From contig NZ_SMGO01000001.1 of the NCBI RefSeq assembly GCF_004339765.1, positions 558,001 to 622,000 of the forward strand: DNA of 64,000 nt, in the 5' to 3' direction. Below the pieces are notes generated by a model that worked only from the letters and a program-made list of their open reading frames with translations, made no database searches and was not told where the DNA came from. The stretch comes from Albibacterium bauzanense (GTDB lineage Bacteria > Bacteroidota > Bacteroidia > Sphingobacteriales > Sphingobacteriaceae). Made by a program: the position numbers and the translations under genes. Shown here piece by piece: positions 54,055 to 63,237 of the stretch. The stretch's first letter is position 1, and every line of letters starts with the position of its first letter.

Positions 54055-54062
54055 TACATTTG
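54055..54062 (+). promoter_or_regulatory. -7 box of mnmA
   Basis: TACATTTG, a full TAnnTTTG match, ending 18 bases before the ATG at 54081; leader of about 15 bases. The box covers the alternative TTG start, arguing against the longer protein. Confidence 0.5.
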
Positions 54063-54080
54063 CAGCTTCAACATATTGAT

Positions 54081-55169
54081 ATGAGTAAACGCGGAAGAGT
54101 ATTAGTGGCAATGAGTGGCGGAGTTGATAGTTCTGTAGCAGCAGTTATGCTTCATGAACAAGGCTATGAGGTTATTGGTTTAACAATGAAAACCTGGGAT
54201 TATGCTTCAGCAGGCGGATCGTCCAAAGAAACTGGATGCTGTAGCTTAGATAGTATAAATGATGCACGTGCTTTAGCGGTAGCCTATGGCTTTCCACATT
54301 ATATTTTAGATATCAGGGATGAGTTTTCAGGCTTTGTAATTGACAATTTTGTTGAGGAATATATTGCTGGTAGAACGCCTAACCCTTGTGTGCTATGCAA
54401 TACTCATATTAAATGGGAAGCTCTTTTAAAACGTGCAAATCATCTTGATTGTGAATTTATTGCAACCGGGCATTATGCTAATATTAGGTTGCAAGATAGT
54501 GGCCGCTATGTAGTTTCAAAAGGTAAAGACGAAAACAAAGATCAATCGTATGTACTTTGGGGTGTTTCACAAGAAAATCTTGCACGAACACGTTTCCCTC
54601 TTGGAACTTATAGTAAACCGGAAATCCGGCAAATGGCTAATGATATGGGACAACGAGAGTTGGCTAACAAATCCGAAAGCTATGAAATATGTTTTGTTCC
54701 TAATAACGACTATCGATCATTTTTACGTCACCGTGTTGAAGATTTGGACGAGCGTGTTGGGGCTGGCAATTTTGTATTAAGCGATGGGACGGTTGTTGGA
54801 AAACATGAAGGCTATCCTTATTATACAATTGGGCAACGAAAAGGACTTGGTATCGCTTTAGGAAGACCTGTATTTGTTATTAAAATTATTCCGGAAACTA
54901 ATACCGTTGTATTAGGTGATGAAGTTGAGCTGCAAAGATCTTTCGCCATTGTAAAAAACATCAATCTTGTAAAATATGCATCCATTGATGCCCCTTTTGA
55001 GGCTGTAACTAAGGTACGGTATAAGGATGCCGGAATGCTAAGTACAATTGAACAAGAAGGTACTTCTATGAAGGTTGAATTCCACCATGCAGTTAAAGGA
55101 ATTGCACCTGGCCAATCAGCTGTTTTCTATGAAGGAAATGACTTAATTGGAGGAGGTTTCTTAGCTTAA
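54081..55169 (+). CDS. mnmA: tRNA 2-thiouridylase MnmA
   Basis: 362 residues from ATG 54081. ATP PP-loop AMSGGVDSSVAAVML, nucleophile Cys in TPNPCVLCN and the persulfide Cys in SYEICFV, with GKHEGYPYYTIGQRKGLG near the C-terminus. Adds sulfur to U34 of tRNA Lys, Glu and Gln. An insert of about eight residues (ASAGGSSKETGCC) near residue 45 contains a Cys pair, as in Bacteroidota MnmA. Ends with a good terminator. Confidence 0.95.
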   Translation: MSKRGRVLVAMSGGVDSSVAAVMLHEQGYEVIGLTMKTWDYASAGGSSKETGCCSLDSINDARALAVAYGFPHYILDIRDEFSGFVIDNFVEEYIAGRTPNPCVLCNTHIKWEALLKRANHLDCEFIATGHYANIRLQDSGRYVVSKGKDENKDQSYVLWGVSQENLARTRFPLGTYSKPEIRQMANDMGQRELANKSESYEICFVPNNDYRSFLRHRVEDLDERVGAGNFVLSDGTVVGKHEGYPYYTIGQRKGLGIALGRPVFVIKIIPETNTVVLGDEVELQRSFAIVKNINLVKYASIDAPFEAVTKVRYKDAGMLSTIEQEGTSMKVEFHHAVKGIAPGQSAVFYEGNDLIGGGFLA

Positions 55170-55197
55170 TTACATTGTATAATACCTATAAATTAAC

Positions 55198-55230
55198 AAA
55201 CCAAGGCAATATTTAACACCTTGGTTTTTT
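55198..55230 (+). terminator. Intrinsic terminator of mnmA
   Basis: 9-bp stem (55198-55206 with 55219-55227), 12-base loop and a run of T to 55230. Confidence 0.8.
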
Positions 55231-55343
55231 CATTTCATATATTCAATAAAAAGTGTGATTTCATAATATTCAATAAATTAAATATTGGCATAGGCTTGAA
55301 AATCCCTTTTTAATTGACTTTATTTGCAAAAATCAAGTTATTA

Positions 55344-57737
55344 ATGGCAAAGAATTTACTTATCGTTGAGTCTCCAGCAAAAGCGAAAACAATAGAAGGA
55401 TATTTAGGAAAAGATTTTTTAGTTAAATCCAGTTATGGACATATACGTGATCTTGTCAAGACGGATGAAGCAATCGATACAACAAATAACTTCGCACAGA
55501 AATATGAAGTCCCAACAGATAAAAAAGCAGTTGTAAGCGAACTTAAAAAGCTAGCAAAAGCATCTGAAACTGTTTGGCTAGCTTCAGATGAGGACCGTGA
55601 AGGAGAAGCAATTTCCTGGCACCTGTTTGAAACACTAGGCTTGGACGAAAGTAAAACAAAGCGAATAGTTTTCCATGAAATAACGAAACCTGCTATTTTA
55701 AAAGCCATCGAGAACCCTCGTAAAATTGATTATAATTTGGTGAATGCGCAGCAAGCGCGACGCGTGTTAGACAGACTGGTTGGCTTTGAACTTTCTCCTG
55801 TACTTTGGAAGAAAGTAAAACCATCTCTATCAGCAGGAAGAGTACAATCAGTTGCAGTAAGATTATTAGTAGATCGCGAAAGAGAGTATAATAATTTTAT
55901 ACCGGTTGCATCTTTTAAAGTAGTTGCCATATTTTATACTGATAATAAAAAAGAACTTTTCAAAGCGGAACTGCCAAAACGTTTTCAAACAGCAGGAGAA
56001 GCAGAGAATTTTTTAAAAGACTGCATAGCTGCAGAGTTTAAAATCAAATCGTTAGAAACGAAACCCGGCAAACGCACTCCATCTGCACCCTTTACAACCT
56101 CTACACTACAACAGGAAGCTAGTAGAAAGCTAGGTTATTCTGTTGGCAGAACAATGAGTTTAGCACAACGTTTATACGAAGCAGGTTATATTTCTTACAT
56201 GCGTACAGACTCAGTGAACTTAAGTCAAACGGCTTTAGATGCTGCAGAAAAAGAAATTAAGAATGCTTATGGAGATAAATACCATAAGCCCCGTCAATAT
56301 AAAACAAAATCTTCCGGAGCTCAGGAAGCTCACGAAGCCATACGACCTACGAATTTTGCAAGCCATAGTATTAGTGGAGATTCTGCTGAACGTAAATTGT
56401 ATGAATTAATTTGGAAACGTGCTATTGCTTCGCAAATGAGTGAAGCCGAGTTTGAAAAAACAACTGCTAAAATTTCAATCTCTTCCCGATCTGAAGAATT
56501 AACTGCCAGCGGAGAAGTAATGAAGTTTGATGGATTTTTAAAAGTATATTTTGAATCAACAGACGAAGAAACAGATATTAATTTAGATGATAGCAGTGAT
56601 AATGCCCTTCTTCCACCACTGAAAACAGGGCAAATCGTTTCCTTAAAGGAAATGAACGCAACTGAACGATATAGCCGTCCGCCTTCTCGTTATACAGAAG
56701 CAAGCTTAGTGAAGAAAATGGAGGAATTAGGAATTGGTCGTCCTTCAACATATGCTCCAACTATATCAACCATACAAAACAGAGGTTATGTAGTAAAAGA
56801 AGATAGAGAAGGGAAATCACGTAATTATCAAGTAATTTCCTTGGGTAATGGTATAATTACATCAATCGTTAAATCAGAAATTACTGGTGCGGAGCGAAAC
56901 AAGCTATTTCCAACCGATATTGGAATTATGGTAAATGATTTCTTAGTGGAACATTTTGTAGATATTGTTGATTTTAATTTTACAGCAACTGTTGAAAAGG
57001 AATTCGACGATATAGCACACGGCTTAAAAGAGTGGACAACCATGTTAAAGGACTTTTACGGACCTTTTCATACCGATGTTGAGAATACCCTCGAAACTGC
57101 AGAGAGAGCTAGTCATGAGCGAGAATTAGGCACAGATGCTGCAACAGGAAAAAAGATTATTGTTCGTGTTGGCCGATTTGGCCCTTTAGTTCAAATCGGA
57201 TCTACTGAAGACGAAGAAAAGCCAAGATTTGCGAGTTTACGGCAAGGACAAATGATTGAAACCATTACTTTGGAAGAGGCCTTAGAATTATTTAGGCTTC
57301 CAAAAAATGTTGGAATGTTTGAAGGTAAAGATATGACGGTCGCAATAGGTAGATTTGGTCCTTATATTCGTCATGATGGATCTTTCTATTCTTTATCTAA
57401 GGATATTGACCCTCATAAAGTTGAGGAAGAAGAAGCTATTGAGATCATTAAAACAAAACGTCAAAAAGATATAGATAAAATTATTAAAACTTTTGATGAA
57501 GATCCTGAAGTTCGTATAGAGAATGGTCGTTGGGGCCCCTTTATCAGATATGGTAAACTTAACATAAAGATACCTAAAGATAAATTACCTGAGGACCTTA
57601 GTTTCGACGAAATTAAAAAGCTTGCAGACGAACAACCTGCAGCCAAGAAATCTTTTAAAGGTGCAAAGACCACTGCAACAGCAGCTAAGAAGAAGGCTCC
57701 AGCTAAGAAAAAAGCTGCTCCAAAAGCAAAAAAATAA
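55344..57737 (+). CDS. topA: DNA topoisomerase I
   Basis: 797 residues from ATG 55344 (MAKNLLIVESPAKAKTIEGYLG); ten upstream residues are unsupported. Toprim domain with DEDREGEAISWHL, active-site Tyr in YISYMRTDSVNLS. C-terminal part has repeats of the topo_C_Rpt type (VRVGRFGPLVQIG, VAIGRFGPYIRHDG, IENGRWGPFIRYG) and no CxxC zinc fingers at all. The last 35 residues are Lys/Ala-rich, a likely DNA-binding tail. It relaxes negative supercoils, opposing gyrase (gyrA at 60.6 kb). Confidence 0.96.
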   Translation: MAKNLLIVESPAKAKTIEGYLGKDFLVKSSYGHIRDLVKTDEAIDTTNNFAQKYEVPTDKKAVVSELKKLAKASETVWLASDEDREGEAISWHLFETLGLDESKTKRIVFHEITKPAILKAIENPRKIDYNLVNAQQARRVLDRLVGFELSPVLWKKVKPSLSAGRVQSVAVRLLVDREREYNNFIPVASFKVVAIFYTDNKKELFKAELPKRFQTAGEAENFLKDCIAAEFKIKSLETKPGKRTPSAPFTTSTLQQEASRKLGYSVGRTMSLAQRLYEAGYISYMRTDSVNLSQTALDAAEKEIKNAYGDKYHKPRQYKTKSSGAQEAHEAIRPTNFASHSISGDSAERKLYELIWKRAIASQMSEAEFEKTTAKISISSRSEELTASGEVMKFDGFLKVYFESTDEETDINLDDSSDNALLPPLKTGQIVSLKEMNATERYSRPPSRYTEASLVKKMEELGIGRPSTYAPTISTIQNRGYVVKEDREGKSRNYQVISLGNGIITSIVKSEITGAERNKLFPTDIGIMVNDFLVEHFVDIVDFNFTATVEKEFDDIAHGLKEWTTMLKDFYGPFHTDVENTLETAERASHERELGTDAATGKKIIVRVGRFGPLVQIGSTEDEEKPRFASLRQGQMIETITLEEALELFRLPKNVGMFEGKDMTVAIGRFGPYIRHDGSFYSLSKDIDPHKVEEEEAIEIIKTKRQKDIDKIIKTFDEDPEVRIENGRWGPFIRYGKLNIKIPKDKLPEDLSFDEIKKLADEQPAAKKSFKGAKTTATAAKKKAPAKKKAAPKAKK

Positions 57738-57752
57738 GCATTTAATTATTTA

Positions 57753-58157
57753 ATGAAAAGAGACTTACCAAAAAATATAGTTGAAGATATAGGAATAGCC
57801 ATTGTTCTAGAAGGCGAAACACCTGAAAGCAAATTCTGGTATGTTTATATTATTAATCGAAAAAAAGAAACAATTAATAATGTTTTAGTAAGCTCTAGAG
57901 GCTATGACTATACGGATGGTAAAGATATTCAAACTACTACATTAAGACACTTCATTGGAGATATTAATGGAAATTCCTTCGCCAAGATAGAACCTATTGA
58001 TGAAGCCCTGTTTGGATTAACCAATGAATACTGGCTTAGCTATTATATTAATGGGATCATTTACGATAAGAAATTTATCTTCTTACCCGAAAGCGTGGTT
58101 GATTCAAATTTCGTTAGAATACCTATTATTAACAAACCAGGGGTATTGATTGGTTAA
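57753..58157 (+). CDS. Conserved hypothetical protein, 134 aa
   Basis: 134 residues, no signal or membrane segment. Patterned beta strands (KFWYVYIINRKKETINNVLVSSRGYD, then SYYINGIIYDKKFIFLPESV) suggest a compact beta-sandwich or Ig-like fold. It lies 15 bases after topA and is probably co-transcribed. No recognised family; similar genes next to topA are likely in relatives. Ends at a 58-bp palindrome. Confidence 0.7.
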   Translation: MKRDLPKNIVEDIGIAIVLEGETPESKFWYVYIINRKKETINNVLVSSRGYDYTDGKDIQTTTLRHFIGDINGNSFAKIEPIDEALFGLTNEYWLSYYINGIIYDKKFIFLPESVVDSNFVRIPIINKPGVLIG

Positions 58158-58203
58158 TCAGCTACAAACTACTTAAACCTTATATTTATAATTCAAGGTT
58201 ACA

Positions 58204-58261
58204 AGATTTAATAAAACAAGAATGGCTGGAAATTTCCAGCCATTCTTGTTTTATTAAATCT
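58204..58261. terminator. Perfect 58-bp palindrome, bidirectional terminator
   Basis: Bases 58204-58232 are the exact reverse complement of 58233-58261 with no spacer. As RNA, either strand folds into a long hairpin with a GC-richer centre and flanking A and T runs. It sits between convergent genes (stops at 58157 and 58269). The length and perfection exceed what termination needs. Confidence 0.85.
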
Positions 58262-58268
58262 CTATAAA

Positions 58269-59441
58269 CTATAGTTCTTTTATTTTTGCTTCTATTTCTG
58301 CTACTTTCTCAGCATTCTCTTTGATTTGATAATAAGTCTTTAGATTTTGCCAAGCTATTGCATGTGTAGGTGCTACCTCTGTTGCTTTCTCTAAATACGG
58401 GAACGCCTCTTCAATCAATGCATTACCTTCTTTAGCACGTTCATTATATTCACTTTGCTGATTTGCAGGTAACTTACTTGCTTCCCTAAACATATTAATA
58501 CCTTGATCTAATAACATTACACCCAGATTAACATACGCATCTGCGAAGGTAGGATCTAACTCAACAGCTTTTATATAGGCTTCTTTAGCAGCTTTTTCAT
58601 CTTTATTAGAGCTTAATGCAATTCCATAATAATATTGCAATCTGGCATCGCCTGGGTTCTTCTCAATTTGTCCGGCAATACTTGAAATTAGCTTTTCTCC
58701 ATGACCTGCTTGAAGGTTTAATTCAATATTTTGAGTAGCCAACTGCTGGTTATCTGGAAATTTGACAGATCCCTCTTCAGCATATTTAATAGCAGCCACG
58801 GTATCTTTCGATATCATGTATAGACGAGAAAGATCTAGATATATTTGAGGCAAAGTAGAAAAATCTTCATGTCCTAATAACACCTTATATTTTTCTATAG
58901 CATTAGGGTAGTCTTTAGCATTAATAGCAGCTAAACCTGCATAATAGCTAAACAAAGTATCTCCTGGTAAATAATCAAGCCCTTTATTAAAAGACTGATA
59001 TGCGGAAGCATAATCCTTAGCCTCAAAGGCTGTAACGCCGGCATTTAATTCAATCTCAGCTAAAGTGCTTGAAGCCGCGGAAATATTTTGTGCTTGTTCT
59101 GCATTTCCTTCTGCTGCTTTAGCTTTTGCAATTGCATCAATAGCTTTTTGCTTGTATTCTGCTGCTGCAGGAGTCTTATCTACAAGAGCATAGTCTGCAT
59201 ATACGAGAGCTAAATAAGTCCAGGTTTCTGATAAGTTGGAAGTTTTATCATTTGAAGACGCCTTCTCTAAAGACGTTTTTGCAGCTTCCAGGTCTTTCAT
59301 TCCCAGAGCCGGTGTACCAATTTGTTTAACCTGGTTAAACTTGTTGTAGCTAGCCACACCTTTCTTTAATTCCCCGCTTTGTGCAAATGCACCGAAAGAA
59401 TAGAATAAAGCAGCAAGTAATAAGAGTGATTTAATTTTCAT
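58269..59441 (-). CDS. TPR repeat periplasmic protein
   Basis: 390 residues. A signal peptide (MKIKSLLLLAALFYSFGAFAQ, cut after AQ) is followed by tetratricopeptide repeats, for example YQSFNKGLDYLPGDTLFSYYAGLAAINAKDYPNAIEKYK and QYYYGIALSSNKDEKAAKEAYIKAVELDPTFADAYVNLGVML. Exported; probably a binding scaffold in the periplasm. Third gene of the gyrA operon, 6 bases after the other TPR protein. Confidence 0.88.
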   Translation of the reverse strand: MKIKSLLLLAALFYSFGAFAQSGELKKGVASYNKFNQVKQIGTPALGMKDLEAAKTSLEKASSNDKTSNLSETWTYLALVYADYALVDKTPAAAEYKQKAIDAIAKAKAAEGNAEQAQNISAASSTLAEIELNAGVTAFEAKDYASAYQSFNKGLDYLPGDTLFSYYAGLAAINAKDYPNAIEKYKVLLGHEDFSTLPQIYLDLSRLYMISKDTVAAIKYAEEGSVKFPDNQQLATQNIELNLQAGHGEKLISSIAGQIEKNPGDARLQYYYGIALSSNKDEKAAKEAYIKAVELDPTFADAYVNLGVMLLDQGINMFREASKLPANQQSEYNERAKEGNALIEEAFPYLEKATEVAPTHAIAWQNLKTYYQIKENAEKVAEIEAKIKEL

Positions 59442-59447
59442 TTTGGT

Positions 59448-60572
59448 TTAATTGAATGTATTTTGATTTAATTGATTTTTTACTCGCTCATATTGTATTA
59501 TATCAGCCGACTTCTCATATAATACTGCTAGTGACTTCAATGCATTTTCAGAATTAGGATCAATTTCGTTCGCTTTCAGTAAATATTTTTCTGCTAATTC
59601 AAAGTTTTCAACGTTTGTTGTATCGCTGATATAGTCCTTTAAAAAAAGTAATCCTAGTTCATAATTCCCATCATAGTTATTGTCATCTAGCTTTATAACA
59701 GTTTCATAATACTGCGCAGCTAATTTACGATTTCCTATAATTTCATAAGCATAGCCAGCTAAATAATTTAACTTTATATTTTCCGGATCTAACTCATGTG
59801 CTACACTGATTAAAGGGATAACAGCATCATATGAACCATTATCTGCATAGATATTGATTGCCTCGAATAGAATATCCTTATTGTTCGGAAAAACATCCAA
59901 ACCATCTAACAATGTATTTAATTGTTCAGTGGGGTTACCCGCTTTTGAATATAGATCAGCTAGTATTAAGACATTCTCAGGACTCAATTTGTTCAGACTT
60001 TCCAGATAGTCTTTATAATAATTAACTGCTTCTTCGGGCTTATCAAGACGCGAGCTTAAGACTGATAAATTATGTTTAACATTAATTCCACTTTTACTAA
60101 AAGCATCTACTTCTTTGAAGTTATTATACGCTTCCTCTAGTTTGTTATTATTAAGAGCTCTTTTTCCTAAGATTAAATAGGCATTAGATAACTTTCTGTG
60201 AATATAAATTATCTGGGCCTCGTTCTCATAGTTTAGCTGATTATCATTCAACCTTGATAATGCGAATTTAGCCTCCTCAATCGGATCTTTTGTATACTTT
60301 AATTTCCTGTTCGAATCAGCAACAGCCAAACTACTATAAACTAAGGCACGTAAAAGATTATTCTTATAAGCTATGGAGTCTCTATGATCTTTATATGCAT
60401 TATCAGAAAACTTCCTTGCTTTTTCCAGGACTGTAAAATCTCCTGATTTGGTATACATCGCAAAATTATTGCGTCCTTCTTTTTCGTCCGATTGTGCGTA
60501 GACCACTCCCTGACCAATAAAAAGTAATAGGAAAATTAGAAAGAATCGACTTTTTAATTTAAACAATAACAT
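59448..60572 (-). CDS. TPR repeat periplasmic protein
   Basis: 374 residues. Signal peptide FFLIFLLLFIGQGVVYAQ (cut after AQ), then irregular TPR units (EAYNNFKEVDAF, KPEEAVNYYKDYLESL, YAYEIIGNRKLAAQYYETVIKLDDNNYDGNYELGLLFL). Exported. It begins 5 bases after the gyrA stop; no functional link between gyrase and an exported scaffold is known, so the order may be for expression only. Confidence 0.88.
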   Translation of the reverse strand: MLLFKLKSRFFLIFLLLFIGQGVVYAQSDEKEGRNNFAMYTKSGDFTVLEKARKFSDNAYKDHRDSIAYKNNLLRALVYSSLAVADSNRKLKYTKDPIEEAKFALSRLNDNQLNYENEAQIIYIHRKLSNAYLILGKRALNNNKLEEAYNNFKEVDAFSKSGINVKHNLSVLSSRLDKPEEAVNYYKDYLESLNKLSPENVLILADLYSKAGNPTEQLNTLLDGLDVFPNNKDILFEAINIYADNGSYDAVIPLISVAHELDPENIKLNYLAGYAYEIIGNRKLAAQYYETVIKLDDNNYDGNYELGLLFLKDYISDTTNVENFELAEKYLLKANEIDPNSENALKSLAVLYEKSADIIQYERVKNQLNQNTFN

Positions 60573-60577
60573 ACTAA

Positions 60578-63130
60578 TTAATCATTTTCAATTATACTTG
60601 AATCATCATTTAATCCATTTTCATCAATCTGTGGATTATCTTCTACATCTTCATCTTCTTCCCGCACTACCTTAGCAACCGATGCAATTTGATCGTCTTT
60701 CTTCAAATTAATCAACTTAACTCCCTGAGTAGCACGTCCCATTACACGAAGTTCGCTTACTGAAATACGGATAACAATGCTCGATTTATTAATGATCATC
60801 AAATCATCCTGGTCAGTAACATTCTTTATTGCAATTAGGTCACCAGTTTTTTCAGTTATACTAATCGTCTTTACACCTTTACCCCCGCGGTTCGTGATGC
60901 GATAATCTTCTAACTCAGTACGTTTTCCATAACCATTTTCAGATACAACCAAAATGGTAGTTTCAGGATCATTCACACTAACCATACCAACTACTTCGTC
61001 ATTTTCATGAGCTAAAGTAATTCCACGTACACCAGTAGCTGTTCTTCCCATAGGACGAACAGTTGATTCATTAAAACGGATTGCTCTGCCTGAACGCAAT
61101 GCAATTACTATTTCACTTTCACCACTAGTTAAGTTAGCTTCTAATAATTGATCGCCTTCATTGATATTAATTGCATTAATTCCATTTGCACGAGGACGAG
61201 AATATGCTTCTAAAGAGGTTTTCTTTATTGTCCCCTTCTTTGTACACATAATAATGAAGTTATTTTCCAGATACTCCTGATCTTTCAAATTCTTCACCTT
61301 TATATAGGCTTTAACCTTTTCATCTTTCGGAATATTAATAATATTCTGCAAGGCTCTACCTCTTGAAACTCTTGATCCTTCAGGAATTTCAAAGGCTCTT
61401 AGCCAGAAGCAACGTCCTGCTTCTGTAAAGAACAATAAATAATTATGAGCAGTGGCAGAGATAATATGTTCTGTAAAATCACTGTCTTTGGTATTCGAAC
61501 CTAAAGCACCTTTTCCACCTCTACCTTGTGTACGATATTCTGTAAGAGGTGTTCTTTTAACATATCCATCATGTGATATGGTAATAACAATTTCCTCGTC
61601 ATCAATAAAGTCCTCCATACTCATATCTCCCGCAGAATGAACAATTTTAGAACGTCGTTCATCACCATACTTTTCTTTAACCTCCAGAAGTTCGTCTTTG
61701 ATAATCTGCATACGAAGACCTTCATCAGCAAGAATAGACTTCAAGTATTCAATGGTTTTCATTAACTCAGCATACTCTTCTTTAATCTTATCGCGCTCTA
61801 ATCCTGTTAAACGACGAAGAGTCATATCCAGAATAGCCCTAGATTGAATATCTGACAAACCAAATTTCTCCATTAAACCAGTACGTGCCTCTTCAGGTGT
61901 ATTGGATGCACGGATTAATTTAATAACCTCTTCAATATGATCTAATGCAATTAATAAACCTTCAAGAATATGTGCACGTTTTTCGGCCTCAGACAATTCA
62001 AACTTCGTCCGGCGAATAATTACTTCATGTCTATGTTCAACGAAATAGTGAATTAAATCCTTTAGATTTAACATGACTGGCCTTCCATTGACCAATGCAA
62101 TGTTATTCACACTAAAAGAGGTTTGTAAAGCAGTGTACTTAAACAAATTGTTTAACACCACAGAAGCATTAGCATCTCGTTTAATATCATAAACAATTCG
62201 CATACCATCTCTATCTGATTCATCACGAATTGAAGAGATACCTTCTATCTTTTTCTCATTAACTAATTCAGCTGTACGCTCAATCATGGTCGCCTTATTC
62301 ACTTGATAAGGGATTTCGGTTACAATAATTTGCTCCCGATCGCTTTTGGTAACTTCTATCTCAGCTTTGGCACGCATAATTACGCTACCACGTCCTGTCT
62401 CAAAAGCACTCTGAATCCCTGAATAACCATAAATGATACCTCCTGTAGGGAAGTCAGGTCCTTTAATATGCTGCATTAAATCAGCTATTGTAATATCACG
62501 ATTATCAATATAAGCTATCGTTCCATCAATCACTTCTGATAGATTATGAGGAGCCATATTTGTGGCCATACCTACAGCAATTCCAGACGCTCCGTTGACT
62601 AATAAATTAGGTATACGAGTTGGCAGAACCGTTGGCTCATGCAATGTATCATCAAAATTCAATTGGAAATCAACGGTGTCTTTTGTAATATCGCCCAACA
62701 TATCTTCAGCGATCTTCTTCAACCGTGCTTCTGTATAACGCATTGCTGCAGGAGAGTCTCCATCAACAGATCCAAAGTTACCCTGTCCATCAACTAAAAC
62801 GTAGCGCATGCTCCATTCCTGAGCCATTCTCACCATGGTACCATATACAGAAGAGTCTCCGTGTGGATGATATTTACCTAAAACATCCCCAACTATACGT
62901 GCTGATTTTTTATGTGGCTTGCTGCTTGTGACACCCAAATCTAACATACCATATAAAACCCGCCTGTGCACTGGTTTTAACCCATCGCGTACATCAGGTA
63001 ATGCCCGTGAAACGATAACCGACATTGAATAATCAATGTACGATGATTTCATTTCATCTTCAATATTAATCTGGATTATACGATCGTCAGCTGGTATTAA
63101 ATTGTTTTCATTTTCTGTTTCGTCAGCCAT
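60578..63130 (-). CDS. gyrA: DNA gyrase subunit A
   Basis: 850 residues. N-terminal winged-helix with catalytic Y132 (AAMRYTEAR) and the quinolone-determining region [27 protein letters not shown]. The GyrA box QGRGGKG is near residue 537 at the start of the C-terminal beta-pinwheel. The Ser matching E. coli S83 (S93) is present; the site matching D87 is Gly (G97). The acidic C-terminal tail is rich in Asp, Glu and Asn. Introduces negative supercoils with GyrB, which is not in this window. Confidence 0.97.
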   Translation of the reverse strand: MADETENENNLIPADDRIIQINIEDEMKSSYIDYSMSVIVSRALPDVRDGLKPVHRRVLYGMLDLGVTSSKPHKKSARIVGDVLGKYHPHGDSSVYGTMVRMAQEWSMRYVLVDGQGNFGSVDGDSPAAMRYTEARLKKIAEDMLGDITKDTVDFQLNFDDTLHEPTVLPTRIPNLLVNGASGIAVGMATNMAPHNLSEVIDGTIAYIDNRDITIADLMQHIKGPDFPTGGIIYGYSGIQSAFETGRGSVIMRAKAEIEVTKSDREQIIVTEIPYQVNKATMIERTAELVNEKKIEGISSIRDESDRDGMRIVYDIKRDANASVVLNNLFKYTALQTSFSVNNIALVNGRPVMLNLKDLIHYFVEHRHEVIIRRTKFELSEAEKRAHILEGLLIALDHIEEVIKLIRASNTPEEARTGLMEKFGLSDIQSRAILDMTLRRLTGLERDKIKEEYAELMKTIEYLKSILADEGLRMQIIKDELLEVKEKYGDERRSKIVHSAGDMSMEDFIDDEEIVITISHDGYVKRTPLTEYRTQGRGGKGALGSNTKDSDFTEHIISATAHNYLLFFTEAGRCFWLRAFEIPEGSRVSRGRALQNIINIPKDEKVKAYIKVKNLKDQEYLENNFIIMCTKKGTIKKTSLEAYSRPRANGINAININEGDQLLEANLTSGESEIVIALRSGRAIRFNESTVRPMGRTATGVRGITLAHENDEVVGMVSVNDPETTILVVSENGYGKRTELEDYRITNRGGKGVKTISITEKTGDLIAIKNVTDQDDLMIINKSSIVIRISVSELRVMGRATQGVKLINLKKDDQIASVAKVVREEDEDVEDNPQIDENGLNDDSSIIEND

Positions 63131-63237
63131 AAGAATTTAGTTCATTTAAACTATGCTTTCAAAAATTTGAACGCATGCGAAGTTAGCAATTTTATGCTTA
63201 TTTAGCGAATATTAAGAGACAATTGGGTGGTGTTTTT

